DNA from: CAYVDH01 sp964450355
GTDB taxonomy: Bacteria; Bacteroidota; Bacteroidia; NS11-12g; UBA955
NCBI GenBank assembly: GCA_964450355.1
Contig: CAYVDH010000006.1
Span: 1 to 49,777 of the forward strand
Direction of reading: 5' to 3'
DNA length: 49,777 nucleotides
The position numbers and the translations under genes were made by a program. Shown here in pieces: positions 1 to 7,262 of the stretch (position 1 is its first letter; each line of letters starts with the position of its first letter). The notes below the pieces were generated by a model, which was not told the origin of the DNA, did no database searches, and was given only the letters and a program-made list of their open reading frames with translations.

Positions 1-76
1 ATACTTGATATTATTCATAGTACACCTCTGGAATAGCCTTTTTTTTTTTTTTTTATTATATTAATTTATGTACTAA

Positions 77-138
77 AACCCGAAGGGTTGAAATGATTAT
101 AGAAATTAAATATATATCCCCCAAAACCCAGAATGGGT
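77..138 (+). repeat. REP-like palindromes, two forward copies
   Basis: Two small hairpins share the plan AACCC-(n)GAA(n)-GGGT followed by an A/T-rich tail containing ATTAT: AACCCGAAGGGTT at 77-89 and ACCCAGAATGGGT at 126-138. The complementary bases differ between copies while pairing is kept, which suggests that structure matters. Two further copies lie in the opposite orientation at 242-303. Dispersed CCC-GAA-GGG palindromes are common between genes in Bacteroidota; assigning them to a REP/RAYT-type family is inference, since no transposase is present here. Confidence 0.6.
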
Positions 139-241
139 GATATTATAAAAAAATAAAAATAATGACATGAACATTTTCACAAATATATATTCTAGCAATA
201 TTGACAGTAAAAGGTAGAGAAAATTTAATTGACATAATGCC

Positions 242-303
242 ACCCTTTCAGGGTTATTTGATCTTTAATTTTATTGATTATAAAATTGTCATCCCTTCGG
301 GAT
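242..303 (-). repeat. REP-like palindromes, two reverse copies
   Basis: Read on the minus strand these are ACCCTGAAAGGGT (242-254) followed by GGCATTATGTC, and ATCCCGAAGGGAT (291-303) followed by GACAATTTTATAA. The hairpin plan and ATTAT-like tail match the two plus-strand copies at 77-138. The four units are therefore arranged head-in, two and two, around a roughly 100-base A/T-rich centre. Confidence 0.6.
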
Positions 304-476
304 TAGACTTTATTGAATGATTAAAAATTAGTTTCTTATATTTGAATTTAATATAAATCATTGCAGTCATTGGCTCGCAAGTTCGGTTTATAACAAACTC
401 TATTTCGGAATCAGAGTTTAATTTATATTTTATGCTATTGTAAACAATAAATGGAAATGCTTATCGTTAAAGGTTC

Positions 477-1142
477 ATGAATTCTAAGTTGTTAATTTTA
501 GCTGCAATATTGATAAGCAGTTGTAAAAAGGAAGTAAAAACCATCATTAATCAAAATAGCGATTCAAATATCACTACTAAAGAAAGGTTAGGTGATGATT
601 TAAACTTGCGATTGCCAAATAAACGTGTTCAATTTCTAAAAGACACTTTAATTTCAGAAAAGTACGACATTAATTTTGATGGAGTGAAAGACATCCAAGT
701 ATTTATAGAAATTTATCACAAAGATACAATCCCCTATATAACTCAATATTTAAAAATACTCAATCCTTTAATTTCTATAAACTATCATTTTGATAACAAC
801 ATTAAATATCTAACTAATCAATTTGTTGAAAACGATTACATAACGATTAACCAACAAGTAAATTACAGCTATAATGACACAGGCATTTATATTTTAAACG
901 AATTCCTTTTATACAATTGCAATATTAATGGACTAGAGGAAATTTGTATAGTATCTGGCAAAGGAAAATTTTTACATGGTAAAAGTTTCATTGCTTTTAC
1001 AAACAAGGAATCCATGTTATCATATGATAGAAAAATTGGATATTTTGAAATCTTAAATGACCCTACCCACTTTATTATTTTAAAAATCGCCTTAGAAAAC
1101 ACTTTAAATAAGCCAATAAAAGTTGTAAAAAGCCAATATTAA
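477..1142 (+). CDS. Predicted lipoprotein, unknown function
   Basis: A 221-residue protein with a short hydrophobic signal and a lipobox ending in ISSC at residues 13-16, followed by KKE, so it is predicted to be lipidated at Cys16 and held in the outer or inner membrane. Residues 64-72 (DINFDGVKD) resemble the calcium-binding loop of dockerin or FG-GAP-type repeats, here as a single copy. No family was recognised. The last four bases overlap the convergent gene at 1139. The preceding 476 bases are non-coding and contain REP-like repeats, so this gene is probably transcribed alone. Confidence 0.75.
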   Translation: MNSKLLILAAILISSCKKEVKTIINQNSDSNITTKERLGDDLNLRLPNKRVQFLKDTLISEKYDINFDGVKDIQVFIEIYHKDTIPYITQYLKILNPLISINYHFDNNIKYLTNQFVENDYITINQQVNYSYNDTGIYILNEFLLYNCNINGLEEICIVSGKGKFLHGKSFIAFTNKESMLSYDRKIGYFEILNDPTHFIILKIALENTLNKPIKVVKSQY

Positions 1143-1489
1143 GATTTAAAAACACCAATAGTCATCAACATCAAATTGATGATGATAAAAACAAAAGGAT
1201 AGTAATAAAAGAATGGTTCATTTTCGAATAAACTATCCAAATTTAAAAAGGCAATGAAAATGAATAAAAACAGATTGTAAAATACACCCATAGTGAACAC
1301 TTTTTTCAATAAATCATTATCCCATTTATCTATTTTATTGCAATGCAGATAAAATAAAAACAAGGAAACAAACAATGGTATAGGTAGGCCTATCAATAAA
1401 AAGAATGCTAACATAAAAATTTCCATATTCAATGCAATTCCTAACAAATGATTGATTGACAACAGAAATAAAACGGATTTTAATCGCAT
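1139..1489 (-). CDS. Small membrane protein, tandem paralogue A
   Basis: A 116-residue, almost entirely hydrophobic protein with about four predicted transmembrane segments. Its first 40 residues align by eye with those of the neighbour at 1505-1882: both have an (N)HLLGI/(N)HLVGI block, then an N-M/F-x-x-F segment, then a LIGLPI/LIGIPI block. This indicates a tandem duplication. It is the last gene of a minus-strand series with the paralogue and the Coq4-like protein, 15 bases after the paralogue. The function is unknown and no catalytic residues are visible. Confidence 0.7.
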   Translation of the reverse strand: MRLKSVLFLLSINHLLGIALNMEIFMLAFFLLIGLPIPLFVSLFLFYLHCNKIDKWDNDLLKKVFTMGVFYNLFLFIFIAFLNLDSLFENEPFFYYYPFVFIIINLMLMTIGVFKS

Positions 1490-1504
1490 TAAAAAAAGAG
1501 TTAA

Positions 1505-1882
1505 TTAGGATTCAATTTTTGGTTTACTTTGATACAGAAACAAAATGAGTAAAATAGCTAATGCAACATTTACTAATGGGAAAATACTTGGAGCTATTGA
1601 TGTATTTTTCGAAAATTCTGAAATAATTTCGCTTTCAATTTCATGAATAAAAATGTAAATTATAAGATTGTAAAATAAAAATATTACTGTAGCAGTAAAT
1701 AAGTCAAAATTGTTGTTTTTATTGTTTGTAAATTTAAACAATTTAATACTAAAATAAAGAAGATAAACCAGTATAGGAATACCTATTAGTATCATTAAAC
1801 TCAATAAAAAAACGACAAAATTCATGCTTATTCCAACCAAATGATTGAGCACTATAACTAGAAATATTATTTTGATTTTCAT
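1505..1882 (-). CDS. Small membrane protein, tandem paralogue B
   Basis: A 125-residue protein with about four transmembrane segments, similar over its N-terminal 40 residues to the downstream gene at 1139-1489. The start codon overlaps the stop of the Coq4-like gene in an ATGA arrangement (1879-1882), so the two are almost certainly translationally coupled. The pair may be a small membrane complex or two copies of an immunity- or carrier-like protein; neither idea is supported beyond context. No known family was recognised. Confidence 0.7.
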   Translation of the reverse strand: MKIKIIFLVIVLNHLVGISMNFVVFLLSLMILIGIPILVYLLYFSIKLFKFTNNKNNNFDLFTATVIFLFYNLIIYIFIHEIESEIISEFSKNTSIAPSIFPLVNVALAILLILFLYQSKPKIES

Positions 1883-2346
1883 AAGTTGATGTTTAAATCT
1901 AGTCTTAATTGAGTTAAATTGCTCTTTAAATGTTGGTTTAATTCAATTCCGTTTAACTCATGGGATTGTTTTCCTTTTGTATAATGCCTTTTATATTCTT
2001 TGTAGTACTCAGGGCATATCAGGGTTCCAAATGTTACTACCATCAACACCGAAAAACTGAAATTGCCATTACCTAATTCAAAATATTGCATACAAATCTC
2101 CCCTTTTACATCCATGCTTATGTTTAATAAACAATGTTTTAAATCATGAACTTCGTACCCTTCAAAAATACTTAGACCTTGTTTTTCTAATAATAGATAG
2201 GTGTTGTATCCTAATGAATTGTGATTACATTGGCTTAATTCCATCATGGAAATGGCTTTGTACTTGGGTTTGTAAAACAAAGGAATAAGGTGAAAAAACA
2301 GATTCTTTGCTAAAAATTCGATGAGTTGTTGTTTGTATTTATTCAT
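1879..2346 (-). CDS. Coq4-family-like protein
   Basis: A 155-residue soluble protein containing GYEVHDLKHCLL, which matches the HD-x-x-H motif of the Coq4 family, and a following FELGNGN segment also typical of Bacteroidota Coq4-like proteins. Coq4 in eukaryotes binds ubiquinone intermediates and metal through this motif; bacterial relatives outside ubiquinone producers have no known role. The start is taken at the ATG at 2346 because the longer frame begins at TTG (2370) inside an inverted-repeat operator. It is the first gene of a unit with two membrane proteins and is probably controlled by the HTH protein encoded upstream. The family call is moderate; the substrate is unknown. Confidence 0.65.
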   Translation of the reverse strand: MNKYKQQLIEFLAKNLFFHLIPLFYKPKYKAISMMELSQCNHNSLGYNTYLLLEKQGLSIFEGYEVHDLKHCLLNISMDVKGEICMQYFELGNGNFSFSVLMVVTFGTLICPEYYKEYKRHYTKGKQSHELNGIELNQHLKSNLTQLRLDLNINL

Positions 2347-2354
2347 ATTAAAAA

Positions 2355-2375
2355 GTACTTTGTATTTCAAAGTTG
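2355..2375 (-). promoter_or_regulatory. Operator copy 1, ACTTTG-N5-CAAAGT
   Basis: A perfect 6-base inverted repeat, ACTTTG-TATTT-CAAAGT (2357-2373), lies 8-10 bases before the ATG of the Coq4-like gene. The same repeat, with the same 5-base spacing and a leading GT, occurs before the operon of the adjacent HTH regulator (3299-3319). The match of sequence, spacing and distance to the start codon supports a shared operator for the encoded HTH_34-type protein. Confidence 0.7.
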
Positions 2376-2389
2376 TTGTATAAAAAAAA

Positions 2390-2674
2390 TTATTTAATTA
2401 ATTTTCCTAAAGCTTCTATATGGTTTTTGAATGATTGTTTTCCTAGTTCTGTCATTTTGTAACTGGTGTTTGGTTTTTTGCCAACAAACTGTTTTTTAAC
2501 TTCAATGTAATTGCATTTTTCTAAGGCTGTAATGTGGCTTGCAATATTTCCATCAGACAGTTGTAATAGCTCCTTAATTTCAACAAAACTCACCCATTCA
2601 TTTACAGCCAATATGCTCATTATACCCAATCGGGCTTTGCTTTCAAATGCTTTATCAAATCCTTCTAACATCAT
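2390..2674 (-). CDS. HTH_34-type winged-helix transcriptional regulator
   Basis: A 94-residue winged-helix protein. It opens with FDKAFESKARLGIMSIL, continues with a recognition-helix region (LSDGNIASHITALEKCNYIEV) and a wing containing FVGKKPNTSYKMTELG. This is the layout of the HTH_34/MarR-like single-domain regulators common in Bacteroidota. ATG codons at 2674 and 2671 are both possible. The stop of the membrane-protein gene upstream lies immediately next to the start, so the two form one transcript. The matching inverted repeats before this operon and before the Coq4-like gene make autoregulation and control of the second unit likely. The signal sensed is unknown; such proteins often bind as dimers to palindromes of this size. 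Confidence 0.85.
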   Translation of the reverse strand: MMLEGFDKAFESKARLGIMSILAVNEWVSFVEIKELLQLSDGNIASHITALEKCNYIEVKKQFVGKKPNTSYKMTELGKQSFKNHIEALGKLIK

Positions 2675-3292
2675 TTATTTTGAATGATAATGCATGTAAA
2701 TTCCATAAACAATGTGAACTAAACCAAAACCTATAGCCCAAATTAAAATGTGATATTGTAAAAATACGATACACAACAAACCCAACAACATTTCTACCAC
2801 TCCTACCCATTTGGTACTCTCAAAGGTATAATTGCCAACATTAAACAACGACATCCCATAAAATATTAGTGATAAAGGCAATACATAATCTGGATTTTGA
2901 TAGTATATCAACAGACAAAACAACCCACCAACTGATAAAGGTAGAAAAAAATGAAACAAGACTCGTTTAGGCAAAGTTCCCCACATTGGTACATTCATTT
3001 TTTTTGATTTTTTATAGGTTAAAAATACCACGATTAAAAAAGAAAACGTGAACAATAAAAAACCAAAAATCAATGCCATTAGATAATGTTCGAATGGCAA
3101 TTTGTTTAATTGTAATAGGTCGCCTGAAAATGGATTTATCTGATAAATGAAACAAAAAAAAGAAACAGTAATGAGACTTAATATTCCCACATACACCCCA
3201 GCAAAACCATTGATAGAATATAGTTTGCTGCTTTTTTCCATCATGGATTTTATGTCGTTGATTGCTTCTATTGGATTTGTTTGATTAGACAT
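2675..3292 (-). CDS. Membrane protein cotranscribed with HTH regulator
   Basis: A 205-residue protein with a soluble N-terminal 30 residues (MSNQTNPIEAINDIKSMMEK) followed by about six hydrophobic segments in three pairs. Proteins of this type are usual partners of HTH_34 regulators in Bacteroidota; no function is known. The start is placed at the ATG at 3292 rather than the TTG at 3337, because the longer version would translate through the operator at 3299-3319 and would put an unrelated hydrophobic stretch before the polar N-terminus. Its stop codon directly abuts the regulator start. Confidence 0.8.
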   Translation of the reverse strand: MSNQTNPIEAINDIKSMMEKSSKLYSINGFAGVYVGILSLITVSFFCFIYQINPFSGDLLQLNKLPFEHYLMALIFGFLLFTFSFLIVVFLTYKKSKKMNVPMWGTLPKRVLFHFFLPLSVGGLFCLLIYYQNPDYVLPLSLIFYGMSLFNVGNYTFESTKWVGVVEMLLGLLCIVFLQYHILIWAIGFGLVHIVYGIYMHYHSK

Positions 3293-3298
3293 TTTAAA

Positions 3299-3319
3299 GT
3301 ACTTTGTAATGCAAAGTAA
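3299..3319 (-). promoter_or_regulatory. Operator copy 2, ACTTTG-N5-CAAAGT
   Basis: A perfect inverted repeat ACTTTG-TAATG-CAAAGT (3301-3317) sits 6-8 bases before the ATG of the membrane protein/HTH operon. It is the twin of the site at 2355-2375. On the minus strand it contains TTACTTTG, one base off the TAnnTTTG -7 element, so bound repressor would block the promoter. Confidence 0.7.
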
Positions 3320-3440
3320 TGTTAAAAACAGGAACAACTAAAATTCAAATCCGACAAAAACCCCAATTATTTCCATGAAACTCAATTCATTCATTTCATA
3401 TTTTTTTATCCATACATTCTTATTACTTTCGCCATTGAAT

Positions 3441-6400
3441 ATGAATAAACTATTAATTGCATTTTTTGCTCTATTTATTAATTGCATTCAGGCACAGTCG
3501 CCATTTAGCTACAAAGACTATTGGAAAAACAGAAAACCTGACGCTGCTTATTGGCAACAAGATGTTCATTATAAAATAAAAGCAGAAATCATTGATACCT
3601 TAAAACTCATCAATGCTGAACTTCAACTCAACTATTATAACAACAGTCCTGATACACTTAAAGTCGTGTATTTTCATTTGTATCAAAATGCCTTTCAACC
3701 TAAAAGTTACGCTCACGCCATTAACATAGTAAACCATGAAGAAACTAATTTTGGAAAAAATGAAGCATTAAAAAATGGAACCAGAATAAGCTCTCTCAAA
3801 CACAATAACAACGAACTGAATTTTACCATTGACAATACGATCATGATAGTAAAATTAAAAAACTACATTTTGCCTGGAGGTAAAGCCACATTTGACATTC
3901 AATTCAAAACATGGTGGGACAATGGCAGCATGCGCAGAAGATTTAAAACATTTGAAACTGATCATGGTGTTCAACATTTTGATGGAGTACATTGGTATCC
4001 TCGTATATGTGTTTACGACCGCAAATTTGGTTGGGAAACCGACCAACATTTAGGAAAAGAATTTTATGGCGATTTTGGTGTTTACGATGTTGAATTGACA
4101 TTCCCATCTGAGTATGTTGTGGAAGCAACAGGAAACCTCACTAATGAGAGCGAAGTTTTGCCAGAGGATTTGAAAAACGCTTTGGACATTAACAATTATT
4201 CTACTTTAGCCATTAATAAATTAGGTAAACCTTATTATGCGCCAACTAATTACAAATTTAAAACACCAAAAGGATATAAAAAAACTTGGAAATATTACGC
4301 AGAAAATGTGCATGATTTTGCCTTTACAGCCGACCCAAGTTACAGATTTAATGTAGCTGAATGGAATGGAATTAAATGCATAGCCTTAGCACAAGAAAAA
4401 AATGCTCATGCTTGGCGACCTACTTCCAATTTTGTAGCTTCAGTAGTAAAAATATACAGCACCGATATTGGCATGTACGGATATCCAAAAATAGTAGCTG
4501 CCGATGCTCAAGATGGCATGGAATACCCAATGATAACATTGAATGGGGGCAATTGGCCTGGTCATCAATACGTGATAGCTCACGAAGTAGGACACAATTG
4601 GTTTTTTGGAATGATAGGCAACAATGAAACTTATCGCGCCATGTTGGACGAGGGATTTACTCAATTTTTAACTTCTTGGAGCATTAAAAAATTCAATGGA
4701 ATTTCCATGCATGCTAACACTTACGATGAAGGCACAGTATATAATGGGTATTTAAATGATGCCATCAATAAAAACGATGCAGCTCTGAACACACATAGCG
4801 ATGATTTTAACTCTGCCACTGGCCATGGAGGCGGATACAGACATGTGTATTTTAAAACAGCAACCATGTTGTATAATTTACAATATGTATTGGGCGATGA
4901 GTTGTTTTTGAAAGCCATGAAACATTATTTTAACAAATGGAAATACGCTCACCCCTACCCTGAAGATTTCAGACAAGCCATCATTGAATGCACTCATGTG
5001 GACTTGAATTGGTTTTTTGACCAATGGATGGAAACCACTAAACAAATAGATTATAAAATATGTTCATTTAAAAGAGTGAACAAAAAGGAGAAAGGCAGCT
5101 ATCAATACCAAATAAAATTCAAAAGAAAAGGCGACATGCAAATGCCTTTAGACATAGAGGTATTTGATGTTAAAAACAAAAACTACAGTTATGTCATTCC
5201 TAACACCTATTTTGTTAAAAATGATCAAAAACAAGCATTAAAAACATGGAAAGGCTGGGGATTATTAAACAAAACTTATGTTGATACCATTACATTAAAG
5301 AATAAAATTAAACGTATAGAAATAGATACCACCAACCGCTTAGCTGATGTTTACAGATTAGACAACATCAAAACCAGAAGTCAATACAAGTTACCAGTAA
5401 ATTTCAAATTTGACAATGGAGTAGCTTTGCCAATCAGTTTCAATTACCAAAATTACTCCATTCGACCGGATGTTTGGTTCAATGCTGTGGATGGCTTGAA
5501 ATTGGGTATTTATTCACACAGCGATTATGTTAAACAAAAGCACGTTTTAGATGTGCATTTTTGGTATAACAGTGGAATTGGTGCTGAAAGTGGTAAATAT
5601 AAATACGGTAAAGAAAGAGATTTGTTTTCGTATAAATTAGGTTACTCAAATTTAGTTGGAAAATATGCTTATGTGTATTGGGACACTAGGTATTTAGATG
5701 GCATATTTTATGATAATTTAGGATTCAAAAAAACATTTGGCAAAAATTTTATTGACATCCATTACAAGTCCATTAGCCTATTAAAAAACAAAAGAGTTTA
5801 CTGGCTTGATTCATTGAATTCATACCGTGAAGATAAAACCAACGCCAGTTTGATGGTGGATTACCGCAGAGATTTTAGGTACATGAAAGGAAGTGGAAAT
5901 TTCAAAGCAGGATTAAGGGGCAATGGCATCACTAAAGATTACAGTTATGGCTCTATTTATTTAGAATTAAACAATCAATTGAATTGGAAAAAATTTGAGA
6001 TAAAAACAAGATTATTCATGCAACACATCGAAGGAAGTGAAATAGCCCCTGAGGTGTTATTGAATTTATCGGGAGCTAATTTAGAACAATTGCTTGAAAG
6101 CAAATTCACAAGGTCACGCGGTTGGGTTCCACAACAATGGCTAGGTTATGGTAACAGCATCAATCATTTTCAACAAGGTGGTGGTTTAAATTTAAGAGGA
6201 TATGCTGGATACCTAGCTCCTGAACTTGCAGGAGGAAATATTTATTCTTTATATTCAGGTACTACAGGCATGGCTGCCAACATTGAGATTGATTTTGATA
6301 AATTTTTTCCTTTTAAACCTAAGTATTTAAGGGATTTTTTACATCTGGATTTGTATGCGTTTGGCGATGCAGGAATATTAGGAGATAACCAAATTGTTTT

Positions 6401-6608
6401 GCCATCTAATTCCAATCCATTGTTTGGAAAATTAAGAGCTGATGCAGGAATTGGAAGCATGTTAAGCATTAAAAGATGGGGTAAACGAAATTTAATTCAA
6501 CCCTTAGGTTTGCGATTTGATGTGCCTTTTATATTAAACAGACCACCATTTACTGACAAAGGGTACATTGCTAATAGATGGGTAGTAGGAATTGGAAGAA
6601 GTTTTTAA
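3441..6608 (+). CDS. M1-type metallopeptidase fused to outer-membrane barrel
   Basis: A 1,055-residue exported protein. The signal peptide (MNKLLIAFFALFINCIQAQS) supports the ATG at 3441; an in-frame ATG at 3375 would add 22 unrelated residues. The M1 aminopeptidase zinc site is complete: HEVGH at 381-385 and the third ligand Glu404, 18 residues after the motif. The exopeptidase GxMEN motif appears as GMEYP (359-363), so substrate preference may be atypical. From about residue 640 the sequence changes to alternating amphipathic strands rich in aromatic residues, contains NLRGY (917-921) like the loop-6 motif of Omp85 barrels, and ends in a terminal Phe. This suggests a peptidase anchored to or displayed from an outer-membrane barrel. 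The peptidase call is firm; the barrel is inferred from pattern. Confidence 0.88.
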   Translation: MNKLLIAFFALFINCIQAQSPFSYKDYWKNRKPDAAYWQQDVHYKIKAEIIDTLKLINAELQLNYYNNSPDTLKVVYFHLYQNAFQPKSYAHAINIVNHEETNFGKNEALKNGTRISSLKHNNNELNFTIDNTIMIVKLKNYILPGGKATFDIQFKTWWDNGSMRRRFKTFETDHGVQHFDGVHWYPRICVYDRKFGWETDQHLGKEFYGDFGVYDVELTFPSEYVVEATGNLTNESEVLPEDLKNALDINNYSTLAINKLGKPYYAPTNYKFKTPKGYKKTWKYYAENVHDFAFTADPSYRFNVAEWNGIKCIALAQEKNAHAWRPTSNFVASVVKIYSTDIGMYGYPKIVAADAQDGMEYPMITLNGGNWPGHQYVIAHEVGHNWFFGMIGNNETYRAMLDEGFTQFLTSWSIKKFNGISMHANTYDEGTVYNGYLNDAINKNDAALNTHSDDFNSATGHGGGYRHVYFKTATMLYNLQYVLGDELFLKAMKHYFNKWKYAHPYPEDFRQAIIECTHVDLNWFFDQWMETTKQIDYKICSFKRVNKKEKGSYQYQIKFKRKGDMQMPLDIEVFDVKNKNYSYVIPNTYFVKNDQKQALKTWKGWGLLNKTYVDTITLKNKIKRIEIDTTNRLADVYRLDNIKTRSQYKLPVNFKFDNGVALPISFNYQNYSIRPDVWFNAVDGLKLGIYSHSDYVKQKHVLDVHFWYNSGIGAESGKYKYGKERDLFSYKLGYSNLVGKYAYVYWDTRYLDGIFYDNLGFKKTFGKNFIDIHYKSISLLKNKRVYWLDSLNSYREDKTNASLMVDYRRDFRYMKGSGNFKAGLRGNGITKDYSYGSIYLELNNQLNWKKFEIKTRLFMQHIEGSEIAPEVLLNLSGANLEQLLESKFTRSRGWVPQQWLGYGNSINHFQQGGGLNLRGYAGYLAPELAGGNIYSLYSGTTGMAANIEIDFDKFFPFKPKYLRDFLHLDLYAFGDAGILGDNQIVLPSNSNPLFGKLRADAGIGSMLSIKRWGKRNLIQPLGLRFDVPFILNRPPFTDKGYIANRWVVGIGRSF

Positions 6609-6617
6609 AATTGAAAA

Positions 6618-6806
6618 ATGAACAGTAAAAAAAGTAAAATAATCATATTGTCCACCTTTGTTTTGGTGTTTATTGGCTCGGCTTTGTTTATGTATTTTAA
6701 ATACATTCACAACAAACCTAAAATAATAATTGTTGCACCTAAAAAAGACCAATTCAATCAAAAACTTGATAGTTTACTTAAATTGAATGAAAATTACAAC
6801 AAATAA
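6618..6806 (+). CDS. Small single-pass membrane protein
   Basis: A 62-residue protein with a lysine-rich start, one transmembrane helix (about residues 9-28) and a short polar tail. It starts 9 bases after the M1 peptidase stop and its own stop is immediately followed by the next ATG, so it sits in a tight co-directional row. No family was recognised. It could be an anchor or accessory of the peptidase, but nothing beyond position supports that. Confidence 0.55.
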   Translation: MNSKKSKIIILSTFVLVFIGSALFMYFKYIHNKPKIIIVAPKKDQFNQKLDSLLKLNENYNK

Positions 6807-7163
6807 ATGAAGCAATTTGGCACTGTAGAAGAATACATCTCAATACAAGAAAAAAGCATCATTCAAACATTGATTGATTTAAGGAAAGCTATTGTAGAAG
6901 CTGCACCTCAGGCTATCGAAAAAATAAGTTATGGAATGCCAACATTTCACTACAAAGAAAACATCATTCATTTTGCTGCATATAAAAACCACATTGGTAT
7001 ATATCCAACTCCATCAGCCATTATAAAATTCAGCAATGAATTAAAGGATTATAAAACTTCAAAAGGAGCCATTCAATTTCCTATAGATAAAAAGTTGGAT
7101 TTAGATTTAATCAAAAAAATGGTTTTATTTAGATTAAAAGAAATTGATATAAAGCATATTTAA
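6807..7163 (+). CDS. DUF1801 (YdhG-like) domain protein
   Basis: A 118-residue soluble protein spanning one DUF1801 domain. The diagnostic segments are the N-terminal VEEYIS, the central ISYGMPTFHYKENIIHFAAYKNHIGIYP block and KGAIQFPIDK near the C-terminus. The family is small and widespread, structurally related to YjbR/frataxin-like folds, with no agreed function. The ATG directly follows the stop of the preceding small gene. Downstream is an A/T-rich inverted repeat (7197-7222) that precedes the promoter of the next gene. Confidence 0.85.
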   Translation: MKQFGTVEEYISIQEKSIIQTLIDLRKAIVEAAPQAIEKISYGMPTFHYKENIIHFAAYKNHIGIYPTPSAIIKFSNELKDYKTSKGAIQFPIDKKLDLDLIKKMVLFRLKEIDIKHI

Positions 7164-7209
7164 TGCTCAATGTATTGTTTTAAATTACTTATTCACAAAT
7201 AATAAGAAC

Positions 7210-7243
7210 TTGGTTATTATTTAATTAATAATGCCTATGTTTG
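7210..7243 (+). promoter_or_regulatory. Bacteroidota-type promoter for adhesin gene
   Basis: TTG at 7210-7212 and TATGTTTG at 7236-7243 (TAnnTTTG) are separated by 23 bases, the upper limit of the TTG-N17-23-TAnnTTTG pattern described for Flavobacterium. The ATG follows at 7263 after an A-rich leader. The -33 element lies in the loop of a perfect 9-base inverted repeat (AAATAATAA/TTATTATTT, 7197-7222), which may be an operator or only A/T-rich chance. Confidence 0.6.
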
Positions 7244-7262
7244 TTTAAAAATTGAAAAAAAA

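Larger units (their letters stand above)
1..476. other. Non-coding region with REP-like palindromes
   Basis: No convincing gene is seen here. The stretch contains a run of 16 T at 39-54, four short palindromes listed separately (77-89, 126-138, 242-254, 291-303), and an imperfect hairpin at 395-419 (AAACTCT/AGAGTTT, 11-base loop) upstream of the lipoprotein gene. No exact TAnnTTTG promoter element was found directly before position 477, so how that gene is transcribed is unclear. Confidence 0.7.

Noticed and set aside
39..54. Terminator at the 16-T run
   Set aside because: No stable stem precedes the T-run on the plus strand; it is a homopolymer tract of unknown meaning.
77..303. CRISPR-like array
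   Set aside because: The repeats are only 13 bases, differ from each other, lie in both orientations and have unequal spacing; no cas genes are present.
395..419. Hairpin before the lipoprotein gene as a riboswitch or terminator
   Set aside because: Only a 7-base stem with an 11-base loop and no T-run; no recognised riboswitch features.
2347..3337. Longer N-termini for the Coq4-like protein and the HTH partner (TTG at 2370 and 3337)
   Set aside because: Both begin with TTG and run through the matched operator sites; ATG starts just downstream fit better.
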